DNA from: Diplonema papillatum
Lineage: Eukaryota; Euglenozoa; Diplonemea; Diplonemida; Diplonemidae
Assembly (NCBI GenBank): GCA_030068145.1
Contig: JAPJBO010000355.1
Location: forward strand, 145,001 to 209,000
Length of the DNA: 64,000 bases
Direction of reading: 5' to 3'
Positions 1 through 9,408 of the stretch are shown one piece after another. Under the pieces are notes generated by a model. That model was not told the origin of the DNA, made no database searches, and worked only from the letters and a program-made list of their open reading frames with translations. Numbering within the stretch: the first letter of the stretch is position 1; every line of letters starts with the position of its first letter. The position numbers and the translations under genes were made by a program.

Positions 1-879
1 TAGAGTTACAGTTCGATTGAGATTCCAGGATGTTGAAGCATCCGGTGACTTTTGTCAAGCTTTCTCGTATATTTTTCCTCTGTATCGATTCCTTTCGTTT
101 TCGCGACGTGAAACAGGTTATTTCACGAGCTGTGCTTCCCAACTCACACCGTACATATCGGTCATGCGACACTCGAATTTACCACTTTAGAGAGCAAGCT
201 TTTTTTTTTTTTTAGACTCGGGATTGAAAAGGGATCCGGGCAACCTTCGTCAAACGAGTTACTTCAGGAAGAAGCGGAAAAGAAAGTAGATCCGATTCAT
301 TTTCGGACTACGAACTTGTCCAGTATCTTCCGACAACAGTTAGTCACCTAGCGAGAGGCTGGCATAGTGTGGTACCCATTGGCATGAAAATGGTTCCCCA
401 CTAACGTTTTTAAATCGGAAGCGGGTGCAGGCGTGGGTTGTGGTATTTTCTGCGATTTTTTCTTTTTTTTCGGGTAAAGGTCGCGTGTTGACGACTGTCC
501 GCAGAGGCAGCTATGCAGCTGGTCATAGGATTGTGTCGCGGTTCGACCGGCTCAACACCATCTACCTTCTTTAAAAAGCTAGTTTGTCCTGGATTTGAAA
601 GTATCCGGGAGCCGTTGTTGGAGGCTCTCGTACGCAGTGCCTGTGCAGTACTGTGAACCTCTCCCCCAGGTTATTCCCGTCGGGAGCTTAAGTTCCATTT
701 GATCAAATAAGCTCTCTAGCGAGCATCCCCGCTTTTAGAGTTAAAGTTCGCTTGAAATTCCGGGATTTAGGGTCTTATGGGGGAGGTCATAGGGTACCCC
801 TATCCAGCACATTTCTCACCATTTTGTATTACTTTTGATTCCATTCACAGCATTGCCCAAGGGTCTCGCACTCTTTTGG

Positions 880-965
880 GCATGGCACAGATTTTAGTGA
901 ATAACGTTTCAGACCCAGAGGTCCCGGGTTCGGATCCCGCCACGTGGGTTTCTGCTAAAAGGACG
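880..965 (+). other. Possible tRNA-derived (SINE-like) fragment
   Basis: A T-arm-like stretch, CGGG-TTCGGAT-CCCG, lies at about 931-946. Upstream is a weak A-box-like TGGCACAG. No acceptor stem can be closed, so this is not a functional tRNA. It could be the head of a tRNA-derived SINE or chance. Confidence 0.2.
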
Positions 966-1487
966 TTTTTTTCACAGATGGTTCGCACCGTTCAGAAGAT
1001 TTTGGGGGAGAGGGGTCGCATGGGCTGCTGGTCAAGGAAAAGATCGCATCCGAGACGATTATCACGAGTGGGACTTCGTCGGGGGTTTGCGGGTTTGCGG
1101 GTTTGCGTCTCATCCAAATCCCCAATACCCGGCTGACACGGAACCCCCGGATCAGGAACCTTCAGCCCCATAAGGGGAGGGGCTCGCGCAAAAGCCGGAA
1201 CTGAGCAATAAGGTACAGGTTTGTCCCTTGGTCCTCGTGGCGTCTTGGAAGTCCTAGAGGAGGCATGCGTAACAGAAGCGCTCGCTCTCCGCTGCATTTA
1301 CAGGTTGCCGCAAAAGACGTCAAGTTCGTCCGACGTAGCCTCCTTGCTATTTTTTCTGTGGGGTCGCCCCATTGAAACACGTTATGCGGGATGGGGTGGG
1401 GTTCGTTAATTTTGAGAGGGAAGGGTGCACGAGCAAACAAAATCAACAACCCTTCTCGGCACTTGAATAAGAAGTACTCGGAGGGGC

Positions 1488-1700
1488 CGCCCGGTGCTTA
1501 TTTTTACGGCGAAGTAGACGCGCGGAGTACCACACCGCACACCACATACTACAGGTAGAGGAGACGTCTGAGGAAAAGTATAACTAACAACTATAAAATG
1601 GGTCGTTTTTCGTCTAACGCTTCTGCCCGGCACCAAACCCGGAGTTACCTATGGTTCGTGTGGATACAGCACAGTTCCTCCTTTTAGACTTGGGACTCCT
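1488..1700 (+). repeat. Dispersed repeat family, copy 1
   Basis: Similarity is seen to 53240-53380, 54970-55190 and, for the end part, 57700-57800. All share an 'AACGCTTCYGCCC' block, then 'ACCTRTGTTTCGTGTG' and 'TACAGCAC' blocks with small indels. There is no coding capacity. The family type is unknown. Confidence 0.5.
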
Positions 1701-1809
1701 GTTGCATGTGGGGGGTCACCAGCTTTTTTTGATGATGAGTCGGGGTCCCCCTCGCACCACTTGTTGGTTGATGATTGTTGAGGGCCTTCGTACTGTTACC
1801 TGGATAGGT

Positions 1810-3555
1810 TCATTCATCGCACATCTGCGGTGCGATGCAGCTGCATTTCCCGTTGACGATCTTTGCCACAAACGGGTTGGCAGGCAACTGCGATGGGGAC
1901 CCTTTGAGCGGACAAGAGGCAATAGGGCATGGGTCGGATGTCGGAGGTCGACCGTCGCAGCAGAGCCCGCTCCACATGTATCTAACACCGTAAACACTTC
2001 CACCTAAGCTGGACACGTCAGCAGAAATCGAAGAGGCGCTGTTCGAGGTGATGTTGACGGTCTTCCACGTGGTGAGAAGGTTAGTTGGCATCGGGAAAAC
2101 CTCCTCCATGCCTTCGCCGTTGTCTTTGCACAGAGTCGCAGAGTGCACGTGTTCCGTGCTCTGATTCGCTTGGAGGCAGAAGAGAGACGCGTTCGTCAGA
2201 ATGTCGACGTGGCTCTCCCAGTACGGGCCGACGGTGACACTGTCTTTTCCGAGCATTGCCGTGTTGAACTTAATGATGAGCTCCCCGCCGCTAACCTCGC
2301 ACCCGGATAGCACGGGGCCGGTGGTCTGCACATCGGCGCCGAAAACGGTACCGAACGCTGCCATCGCAAGCCGGTCACCCAACGGCTTCTTCGCTCGTGG
2401 GTGGATGGGCCCTAAGTAGAACTGCGTCCCGTCTTGAGCGTCGCAGAAGCCATCGCATCCGTCGCAGGTTTGCCCGGGTTTCGGTGTTGCCTCGCCGGAA
2501 CAGCATGAGTCCTTCCAGCAGGTTTCGTTGCCGAACGGGTCGTCCAGATCGTACGCATGTCCAAGGAACGTGTTCGGCATCATCGCGTTGGGGATCGCCC
2601 CGTAGCTGCCCATCTGCGCGAGATGCATCCCGCCGACATCGGGGTGACCTTCCGTGCCTCCGTTCGCGATCGTCACGAGGCCGAACGGCGCGTTCGGGTC
2701 GGTTGCGCCGCTTGTCGAAAAGAGCGTCCTCCACTCTTCAATCATCGCGGGAACTTCGCACGCGTACCCACGGTGCTGCGCGACGTTCCCGAAGACGTTG
2801 GCCATGTCGTTCTCGCCTTGGTACCAAAGGTAGCCTTTCAGCGTCATGTTCGCAAACGGGACCACCCGCTCGGCGTACCACGTCCCAGCGGTTTCATCGA
2901 GGGTGACGTTTTTGCACCGCGCCGACGTTTCGTTCGACGTCCACTGCGCGGCCGTGGACCCCCCCCAGGCCGTGTGGATCAAACCCATCGGAGGAGCATA
3001 TTCGCCGAACAGGTCTGTCAGACTCTCCGCAAAGTAGTAGCACGTGGACGAAAACATCACGAAGTCGGTGCTGTTCGGTGAATCCACGGCCGCTTTGGCA
3101 GTCGTCCACTGCAAGGCGGGGTTCATGTTCGAACTCATCTGGTGCAGGCGGATGTTGTTGTACTTCCCCTGCTGGATCGCTTCGATCGACTTGTTCCTCG
3201 AAAACGTGTGCAAGAGAGGAAGCGCCATGTTCGACTGGCCAGAGCAGTACCACACGTCGCCGAACGTAACGTCCGCGATCGACGCGTTACCACACGGGCT
3301 GCAGGCTACGGTGATCGTGTAGATTCCCCCAACGGGCGTCGGAGGGAGCTGGGCCCTCCAGTTACCCCCGACTGCTTTGGCCTCGAACTGTCCCGAAACA
3401 CCACTGATGGTCACGTAGACCGCAGTTGCCGTGCCGGTGTACTTCCCGTAAACGGAAGCGACCGCGTCGCGCTGCAGCACCATGTGGTCCTGGAGGTGCG
3501 GGTCGAAAGTGATCGCACCCATCGCGGCCACGATCAGCACGTAGGGCATCGGCAT
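1810..3555 (-). CDS. Secreted sialate O-acetylesterase-like (SASA family) protein, copy 1
   Basis: A 581-residue protein of the SASA/SIAE esterase group, expected to hydrolyse O-acetyl esters on sugars outside the cell or in the secretory path. The start was chosen at 3555 because the N-terminus MPMPYVLIVAAMGA then aligns with the other copies and looks like a signal peptide; the ORF itself is open from 3693. Family blocks are in order: GQSNM with the nucleophile Ser near residue 108, WYQGEND at 244-250, and IHPR with the catalytic His near 385. An N-terminal beta domain carries the family signature FDxHLQDHMVLQR. Many Cys and N-x-S/T sites fit an extracellular protein. No intron is needed. 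Its closest relative in the window is the pseudogene at 23825-25567, with which it also shares upstream sequence. Real substrate specificity cannot be read from the sequence. Confidence 0.88.
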   Translation of the reverse strand: MPMPYVLIVAAMGAITFDPHLQDHMVLQRDAVASVYGKYTGTATAVYVTISGVSGQFEAKAVGGNWRAQLPPTPVGGIYTITVACSPCGNASIADVTFGDVWYCSGQSNMALPLLHTFSRNKSIEAIQQGKYNNIRLHQMSSNMNPALQWTTAKAAVDSPNSTDFVMFSSTCYYFAESLTDLFGEYAPPMGLIHTAWGGSTAAQWTSNETSARCKNVTLDETAGTWYAERVVPFANMTLKGYLWYQGENDMANVFGNVAQHRGYACEVPAMIEEWRTLFSTSGATDPNAPFGLVTIANGGTEGHPDVGGMHLAQMGSYGAIPNAMMPNTFLGHAYDLDDPFGNETCWKDSCCSGEATPKPGQTCDGCDGFCDAQDGTQFYLGPIHPRAKKPLGDRLAMAAFGTVFGADVQTTGPVLSGCEVSGGELIIKFNTAMLGKDSVTVGPYWESHVDILTNASLFCLQANQSTEHVHSATLCKDNGEGMEEVFPMPTNLLTTWKTVNITSNSASSISADVSSLGGSVYGVRYMWSGLCCDGRPPTSDPCPIASCPLKGSPSQLPANPFVAKIVNGKCSCIAPQMCDE

Positions 3556-3716
3556 TTTTTCACTACTTTTCGCGCTTTCGAAACCGCCGCTGTCTAGGGA
3601 CTGGCCCGTACCGATGCTTCCATGGGAAGTCAGTTTTGCGTATGAAAATGACACAGTTGTGTAGTATTTTGGTCCCCTACTGGTGTGATCCACCCTGGAG
3701 TTTTTCCGGGTTTGTG

Positions 3717-3718
<2 letters not shown>

Positions 3719-3767
<49 letters not shown>
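3719..3767 (+). repeat. 49-base G homopolymer
   Basis: An uninterrupted run of G follows 'CGGGTTTGTGCC'. The same lead-in at 18130-18170 continues instead as three GGGTTTGTGCC-type repeats. The run is therefore probably an expansion from this G-rich repeat, or an assembly or sequencing artefact. It can form G-quadruplexes. Confidence 0.9.
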
Positions 3768-3770
<3 letters not shown>

Positions 3771-3875
3771 CGCTCTTGTTAAGGATCAGCCACTTTGGCC
3801 GGATGGCCGGATAAACCAGACCCCCCCCCTCTACAGTGCAGTTGCCTTGGAGGCTGGGTGGTCAAGTTCTGTAAG

Positions 3876-4420
3876 GTGAAATGGTCAAAATTCCCTGCCA
3901 AAAGTGGGCCCACAAAATTTTTCCAAAGTGTGGTATTTGGGGTATTTGGGGCAAAAAAAAAATTTTTTTTTTCTGACCGCCCACCGTGGTGACCACCTTA
4001 GAGTGTGACAGGTAGCGTCTCCCCCCTCCACAGTGAAAATAGCCTGAGGGGGGGGGGCAAGGGTACCTGTAAATCCAGGGTCTCCGGGGCCCGGGCCCCG
4101 GGCCCCGGGCCCCGGGCCCCGGGTTAGCGATAGGGTCCAGGCCCACGGTAATCACGCCATCCAAGGATGGAATCGTCAATATTGCAGCTTCCACAACAAG
4201 CGGAGAGCAAGACGAGAGAAAATCAAGAAATAAACTTGATAAAATTTGATAAAAAAAGCTCACAGTCGTGCATTTACCATAGGGGCTGAGCGGGCGGAGG
4301 CTCTAAGGTGAAATGGTCAAAATGCCCTGGGAAAAATGTGGGACAAAAACTTTCCGAAATGCGGGTTTTTAGGGATTCCGGCCCAAAAAAAAATTTTTTT
4401 TTCAACGCCCACCTTGCCAC
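3876..4420 (+). repeat. Pair of direct repeats of about 115 bp
   Basis: Copies at about 3876-3990 and 4301-4420 share GGTGAAATGGTCAAAAT, then a diverged middle, then an A-run/T-run switch (AAAAAAAATTTTTTTT) and CGCCCACC. They belong to the non-coding mosaic 3.7-5.2 kb. They resemble the low-complexity stretches near 27.1 kb. Confidence 0.6.
4088..4123 (+). repeat. Palindromic GGGCCCC tandem repeat
   Basis: Five to six units of a 7-bp GGGCCCC motif give strongly self-complementary DNA. An inverted, shorter relative with the same flank (GGTACCTGTAA and poly-C/G) lies at about 4670-4720. The two form an inverted repeat pair about 600 bp apart. Confidence 0.8.
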
Positions 4421-4789
4421 CTGTGACCTTGGGTGGCTGAGCCGTGGTACCCTTTAGGCAGCCAGCTAGACCTGCCAGAACCTGAAAACCTCCTACAGGT
4501 TTCGTGGCTGTGTCGAAAAATACATTCCGAGGACGTTTTTGAACGCTTTTGAATCCGTTGAGCTCAAGGACAGTCTGGGGCCCTGGAATGGAATTGTAAA
4601 CGAATTGCATCTCGTACCAGAGAGTTTTTCCTTTGGTAATCGTTCAGGGCCAAAAACCCTGGATAATTTTCCAGGGCCCGGGCCCCGGATTACAGGTACC
4701 CCTGGGGGGGGGGCGGGGGTTAGCCGGCTGATGGATGGATGGATGGTTCTTAACAAGATGCCTGGGGGGGGGGACAGGGTCTTTATTAG

Positions 4790-5010
4790 CGGCCCAGGGT
4801 CTTTATTAGCGGCCCAGGGTCTTTATCCGCGGAAAAAAAGTCTTTATTCGCGCCCAAAAAGTCTTTGTTCGCGCAAAAGTGGCTTTTTACGCAGAAAAAG
4901 CGCTCTTTTCGCGGGAAAAAAGTCTCTATTAGCGCTCGCTAATAGAGACTTTTTCCGAAGTTTCAGAAAAATTTGCACGGCGGTCAAAAATTTCGTCAAA
5001 ATTTTGGGCT
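4790..5010 (+). repeat. AAAAAGTCT minisatellite closed by a palindrome
   Basis: Roughly 20-bp units built on AAAAAGTCTTTATTCGCGC run to about 4925. There the array ends in an inverted repeat (AGTCTCTATTAGCG / CGCTAATAGAGACT). An AT-rich tail with GTCAAAAATTT motifs follows. The same architecture recurs at 16235-16625. Confidence 0.7.
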
Positions 5011-5029
5011 AAATTTTTGGGTCTCAAAT

Positions 5030-5160
5030 ACCCCTCATACGCGTATCCGGATCTGAAAGCCGAAGATTTTGTAACACTTTAGGGGGAGAGGATTTTTACT
5101 ATAGCGGACTTTTTTCCCACGAAAATGGGGGGGGGGGGAGGGACCTACCCACCCCAGGCC
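5030..5160 (+). repeat. Dispersed repeat shared with 14.05-14.12 kb and 15.04-15.08 kb
   Basis: The block with CGTATCCGGATC and GAAAGCCGAAGA recurs directly at 15039-15080. The following GGGGGAGAGGAT...ACTAT block recurs inverted at about 14085-14122. The poly-G plus GACCTACCCACC tail recurs directly at 14040-14065. Confidence 0.6.
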
Positions 5161-5411
5161 CTAAAAACGTCTCTATACGCTGGTTGACAGCTGCACCATC
5201 AACACAGCGTGTCCGACTCGTCGATACCGGCTCCTGATGACTCGCGGCGGCACCTGCCGAGCTGCCACGACTTGATCGACGCACTTTCCAAAAAATTCCA
5301 AATCCTCGAAATTTTGGCTATTTGTACTTATCCATTTCCCAAAGAATTCCTGAGTCCAAAAACTGTTTTCCAGGCAAGTCCCCTGGGAAACCGACTTAGA
5401 GATTTTCGGAC

Positions 5412-5442
5412 AACTTGCACCAAGAGAATCTTGGTGCAAGTT
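5412..5442. repeat. Perfect 14-bp inverted repeat at the satellite edge
   Basis: The arms AACTTGCACCAAGA and TCTTGGTGCAAGTT are exact reverse complements around a GAA loop. The hairpin ends one base before the first 31-bp satellite unit. Confidence 0.9.
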
Positions 5443-8140
5443 CCGAGCTGGCCGACGGTAGTGGACGGAGTTTCCGAGCTAGCGGACGGTGGCGGACGGA
5501 GTATCCGAGCTAGCGGACGGTAGCGGACGGAGTATCCGAGCTAGCGGACGGTAGCGGACGGAGTATCCGAGCTAGCGGACGGTAGCGGACGGAGTATCCG
5601 AGCTAGCGGACGGTAGCGGACGGAGTATCCGAGCTAGCGGACGGTAGCGGACGGAGTATCCGAGCTAGCGGACGGTAGCGGACGGAGTATCCGAGCGAGC
5701 GGACGGTAGCGGACGGAGTATCCGAGCTAGCGGACGGTAGCGGACGGAGTATCCGAGCTAGCGGACGGTAGCGGACGGAGTATCCGAGCTAGCGGACGGT
5801 AGCGGACGGAGTATCCGAGCGAGCGGACGGTAGCGGACGGAGTATCCGAGCTAGCGGACGGTAGCGGACGGAGTATCCGAGCTAGCGGACGGTGGCGGAC
5901 GGAGTATCCGAGCTAGCGGACGGTGGCGGACGGAGTTTCCGAGCGAGCGGACGGTAGCGGACGGAGTATCCGAGCTAGCGGACGGTAGCGGACGGAGTAT
6001 CCGAGCTAGCGGACGGTAGCGGACGGAGTATCCGAGCTAGCGGACGGTAGCGGACGGAGTATCCGAGCGAGCGGACGGTAGCGGACGGAGTATCCGAGCG
6101 AGCGGACGGTAGCGGACGGAGTATCCGAGCTAGCGGACGGTAGCGGACGGAGTATCCGAGCTAGCGGACGGTAGCGGACGGAGTATCCGAGCTAGCGGAC
6201 GGTAGCGGACGGAGTATCCGAGCTAGCGGACGGTAGCGGACGGAGTATCCGAGCGAGCGGACGGTAGCGGACGGAGTATCCGAGCTAGCGGACGGTAGCG
6301 GACGGAGTATCCGAGCTAGCGGACGGTAGCGGACGGAGTTTCCGAGCTAGCGGACGGTAGCGGACGGAGTATCCGAGCGAGCGGACGGTAGCGGACGGAG
6401 TATCCGAGCTAGCGGACGGTAGCGGACGGAGTATCCGAGCGAGCGGACGGTGGCGGACGGAGTATCCGAGCTAGCGGACGGTGGCGGACGGAGTTTCCGA
6501 GCGAGCGGACGGTAGCGGACGGAGTATCCGAGCTAGCGGACGGTAGCGGACGGAGTATCCGAGCTAGCGGACGGTAGCGGACGGAGTATCCGAGCTAGCG
6601 GACGGTGGCGGACGGAGTATCCGAGCTAGCGGACGGTAGCGGACGGAGTATCCGAGCGAGCGGACGGTAGCGGACGGAGTATCCGAGCTAGCGGACGGTA
6701 GCGGACGGAGTATCCGAGCTAGCGGACGGTAGCGGACGGAGTATCCGAGCTAGCGGACGGTAGCGGACGGAGTATCCGAGCTAGCGGACGGTAGCGGACG
6801 GAGTATCCGAGCTAGCGGACGGTAGCGGACGGAGTATCCGAGCTAGCGGACGGTAGCGGACGGAGTATCCGAGCGAGCGGACGGTAGCGGACGGAGTATC
6901 CGAGCTAGCGGACGGTAGCGGACGGAGTATCCGAGCGAGCGGACGGTGGCGGACGGAGTATCCGAGCTAGCGGACGGTAGCGGACGGAGTATCCGAGCGA
7001 GCGGACGGTAGCGGACGGAGTATCCGAGCTAGCGGACGGTAGCGGACGGAGTATCCGAGCTAGCGGACGGTAGCGGACGGAGTTTCCGAGCTAGCGGACG
7101 GTGGCGGACGGAGTATCCGAGCGAGCGGACGGTAGCGGACGGAGTATCCGAGCGAGCGGACGGTAGCGGACGGAGTATCCGAGCTAGCGGACGGTAGCGG
7201 ACGGAGTATCCGAGCTAGCGGACGGTAGCGGACGGAGTATCCGAGCTAGCGGACGGTAGCGGACGGAGTTTCCGAGCTAGCGGACGGTAGCGGACGGAGT
7301 ATCCGAGCTAGCGGACGGTAGCGGACGGAGTATCCGAGCTAGCGGACGGTAGCGGACGGAGTATCCGAGCGAGCGGACGGTAGCGGACGGAGTATCCGAG
7401 CTAGCGGACGGTAGCGGACGGAGTATCCGAGCGAGCGGACGGTGGCGGACGGAGTATCCGAGCTAGCGGACGGTAGCGGACGGAGTATCCGAGCGAGCGG
7501 ACGGTAGCGGACGGAGTATCCGAGCTAGCGGACGGTAGCGGACGGAGTATCCGAGCGAGCGGACGGTGGCGGACGGAGTATCCGAGCTAGCGGACGGTGG
7601 CGGACGGAGTTTCCGAGCGAGCGGACGGTAGCGGACGGAGTATCCGAGCTAGCGGACGGTAGCGGACGGAGTATCCGAGCTAGCGGACGGTAGCGGACGG
7701 AGTATCCGAGCGAGCGGACGGTGGCGGACGGAGTATCCGAGCTAGCGGACGGTAGCGGACGGAGTATCCGAGCTAGCGGACGGTAGCGGACGGAGTATCC
7801 GAGCTAGCGGACGGTAGCGGACGGAGTATCCGAGCGAGCGGACGGTAGCGGACGGAGTATCCGAGCTAGCGGACGGTAGCGGACGGAGTATCCGAGCGAG
7901 CGGACGGTGGCGGACGGAGTATCCGAGCTAGCGGACGGTGGCGGACGGAGTTTCCGAGCGAGCGGACGGTAGCGGACGGAGTATCCGAGCGAGCGGACGG
8001 TAGCGGACGGAGTATCCGAGCTAGCGGACGGTAGCGGACGGAGTATCCGAGCTAGCGGACGGTAGCGGACGGAGTATCCGAGCTAGCGGACGGTAGCGGA
8101 CGGAGTTTCCGAGCTAGCGGACGGTAGCGGACGGAGTTTC
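5443..8140 (+). repeat. 31-bp satellite array, block 1 (about 87 units)
   Basis: The unit reads CCGAGCTAGCGGACGG, then TAGCGGACGGAGTAT; the exact period is 31 bp. There are three main variable positions: AGCTAGC or AGCGAGC, GTAGC or GTGGC, and GTATCC or GTTTCC. Because 31 is not a multiple of 3, stops recur and the array is not coding. A composite of variant units recurs at 5923, 6481, 7597 and 7938, spaced by exactly 18, 36 and 11 units. That suggests higher-order duplication. Confidence 0.97.
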
Positions 8141-8416
8141 TGCACTTCAGTGAGGGAATACTGCCAAGGTTTTCGTAAGTTATAAACCATCATTTCCATT
8201 CTTCTTCTTCACCTTCACAAACAAAAGGAAGGGGGGACGTGGAGAGGGTGGCTGTTGCTTTCCCACCCGCCCAACCCCCTGACCTGGTCACCTGGTCAGG
8301 TCAACTTTCTTCCACTACGCGTCGTCAGTTACCGCTTTACTACGAGATGTTTTCACGTTTTCCCTTTGACAGTATTTTCCCCGAGAGAAACGCAACGAGA
8401 ACGAAGGCCCGAATTC
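8141..8416. other. Unique spacer between satellite blocks
   Basis: About 276 bp of non-satellite sequence interrupts the array. It holds a small inverted repeat (CTGACC...GGTCAG, about 8280-8300). No gene is evident. Confidence 0.6.
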
Positions 8417-9384
8417 CCGAGCTAGCGGACGGTAGCGGACGGAGTATCCGAGCTAGCGGACGGTAGCGGACGGAGTATCCGAGCTAGCGGACGGTAGCGG
8501 ACGGAGTATCCGAGCGAGCGGACGGTAGCGGACGGAGTATCCGAGCTAGCGGACGGTAGCGGACGGAGTATCCGAGCGAGCGGACGGTGGCGGACGGAGT
8601 ATCCGAGCTAGCGGACGGTAGCGGACGGAGTATCCGAGCTAGCGGACGGTAGCGGACGGAGTATCCGAGCGAGCGGACGGTAGCGGACGGAGTATCCGAG
8701 CTAGCGGACGGTAGCGGACGGAGTATCCGAGCTAGCGGACGGTAGCGGACGGAGTTTCCGAGCTAGCGGACGGTAGCGGACGGAGTATCCGAGCGAGCGG
8801 ACGGTAGCGGACGGAGTATCCGAGCGAGCGGACGGTAGCGGACGGAGTATCCGAGCTAGCGGACGGTAGCGGACGGAGTATCCGAGCTAGCGGACGGTAG
8901 CGGACGGAGTTTCCGAGCTAGCGGACGGTAGCGGACGGAGTATCCGAGCTAGCGGACGGTAGCGGACGGAGTATCCGAGCTAGCGGACGGTAGCGGACGG
9001 AGTATCCGAGCGAGCGGACGGTAGCGGACGGAGTATCCGAGCTAGCGGACGGTAGCGGACGGAGTATCCGAGCTAGCGGACGGTAGCGGACGGAGTTTCC
9101 GAGCTAGCGGACGGTAGCGGACGGAGTATCCGAGCGAGCGGACGGTAGCGGACGGAGTATCCGAGCTAGCGGACGGTAGCGGACGGAGTATCCGAGCGAG
9201 CGGACGGTGGCGGACGGAGTATCCGAGCTAGCGGACGGTGGCGGACGGAGTTTCCGAGCGAGCGGACGGTAGCGGACGGAGTATCCGAGCTAGCGGACGG
9301 TAGCGGACTGAGTATCCGAGCTAGCGGACGGTGGCGGACGGAGTATCCGAGCTAGCGGACGGTAGCGGACGGAGTATCCGAGCG
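8417..9384 (+). repeat. 31-bp satellite array, block 2 (about 31 units)
   Basis: Same unit and same variants as block 1, including the composite variant pair at 9238. The last unit ends 25 bp before the ATG of the transposase-like gene, so the array forms its immediate 5' flank. Confidence 0.97.
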
Positions 9385-9408
9385 TTCTGGGATGACGGTG
9401 TGATCGAG

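Larger units (their letters stand above)
1..1809. other. Non-coding left flank
   Basis: No convincing gene is seen; the ORFs here are short and unlike known proteins. The stretch holds short runs of a GGGTTTGC motif near 1083-1110, also found in the array at 15.4 kb. It also holds a tRNA-like B box near 930-945 and, from about 1488, one copy of a dispersed repeat that recurs near 53.2, 55.0 and 57.7 kb. Confidence 0.5.

Noticed and set aside
2397..3597. Plus-strand ORFs of 150-174 codons opposite esterase copy 1 (and equivalents at the other copies)
   Set aside because: They are reverse-strand shadows of the GC-rich esterase frames; similarity between copies follows from the duplicated DNA.
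5443..9384. CRISPR array
   Set aside because: Units are contiguous 31-bp repeats without unique spacers, and the genome is eukaryotic.
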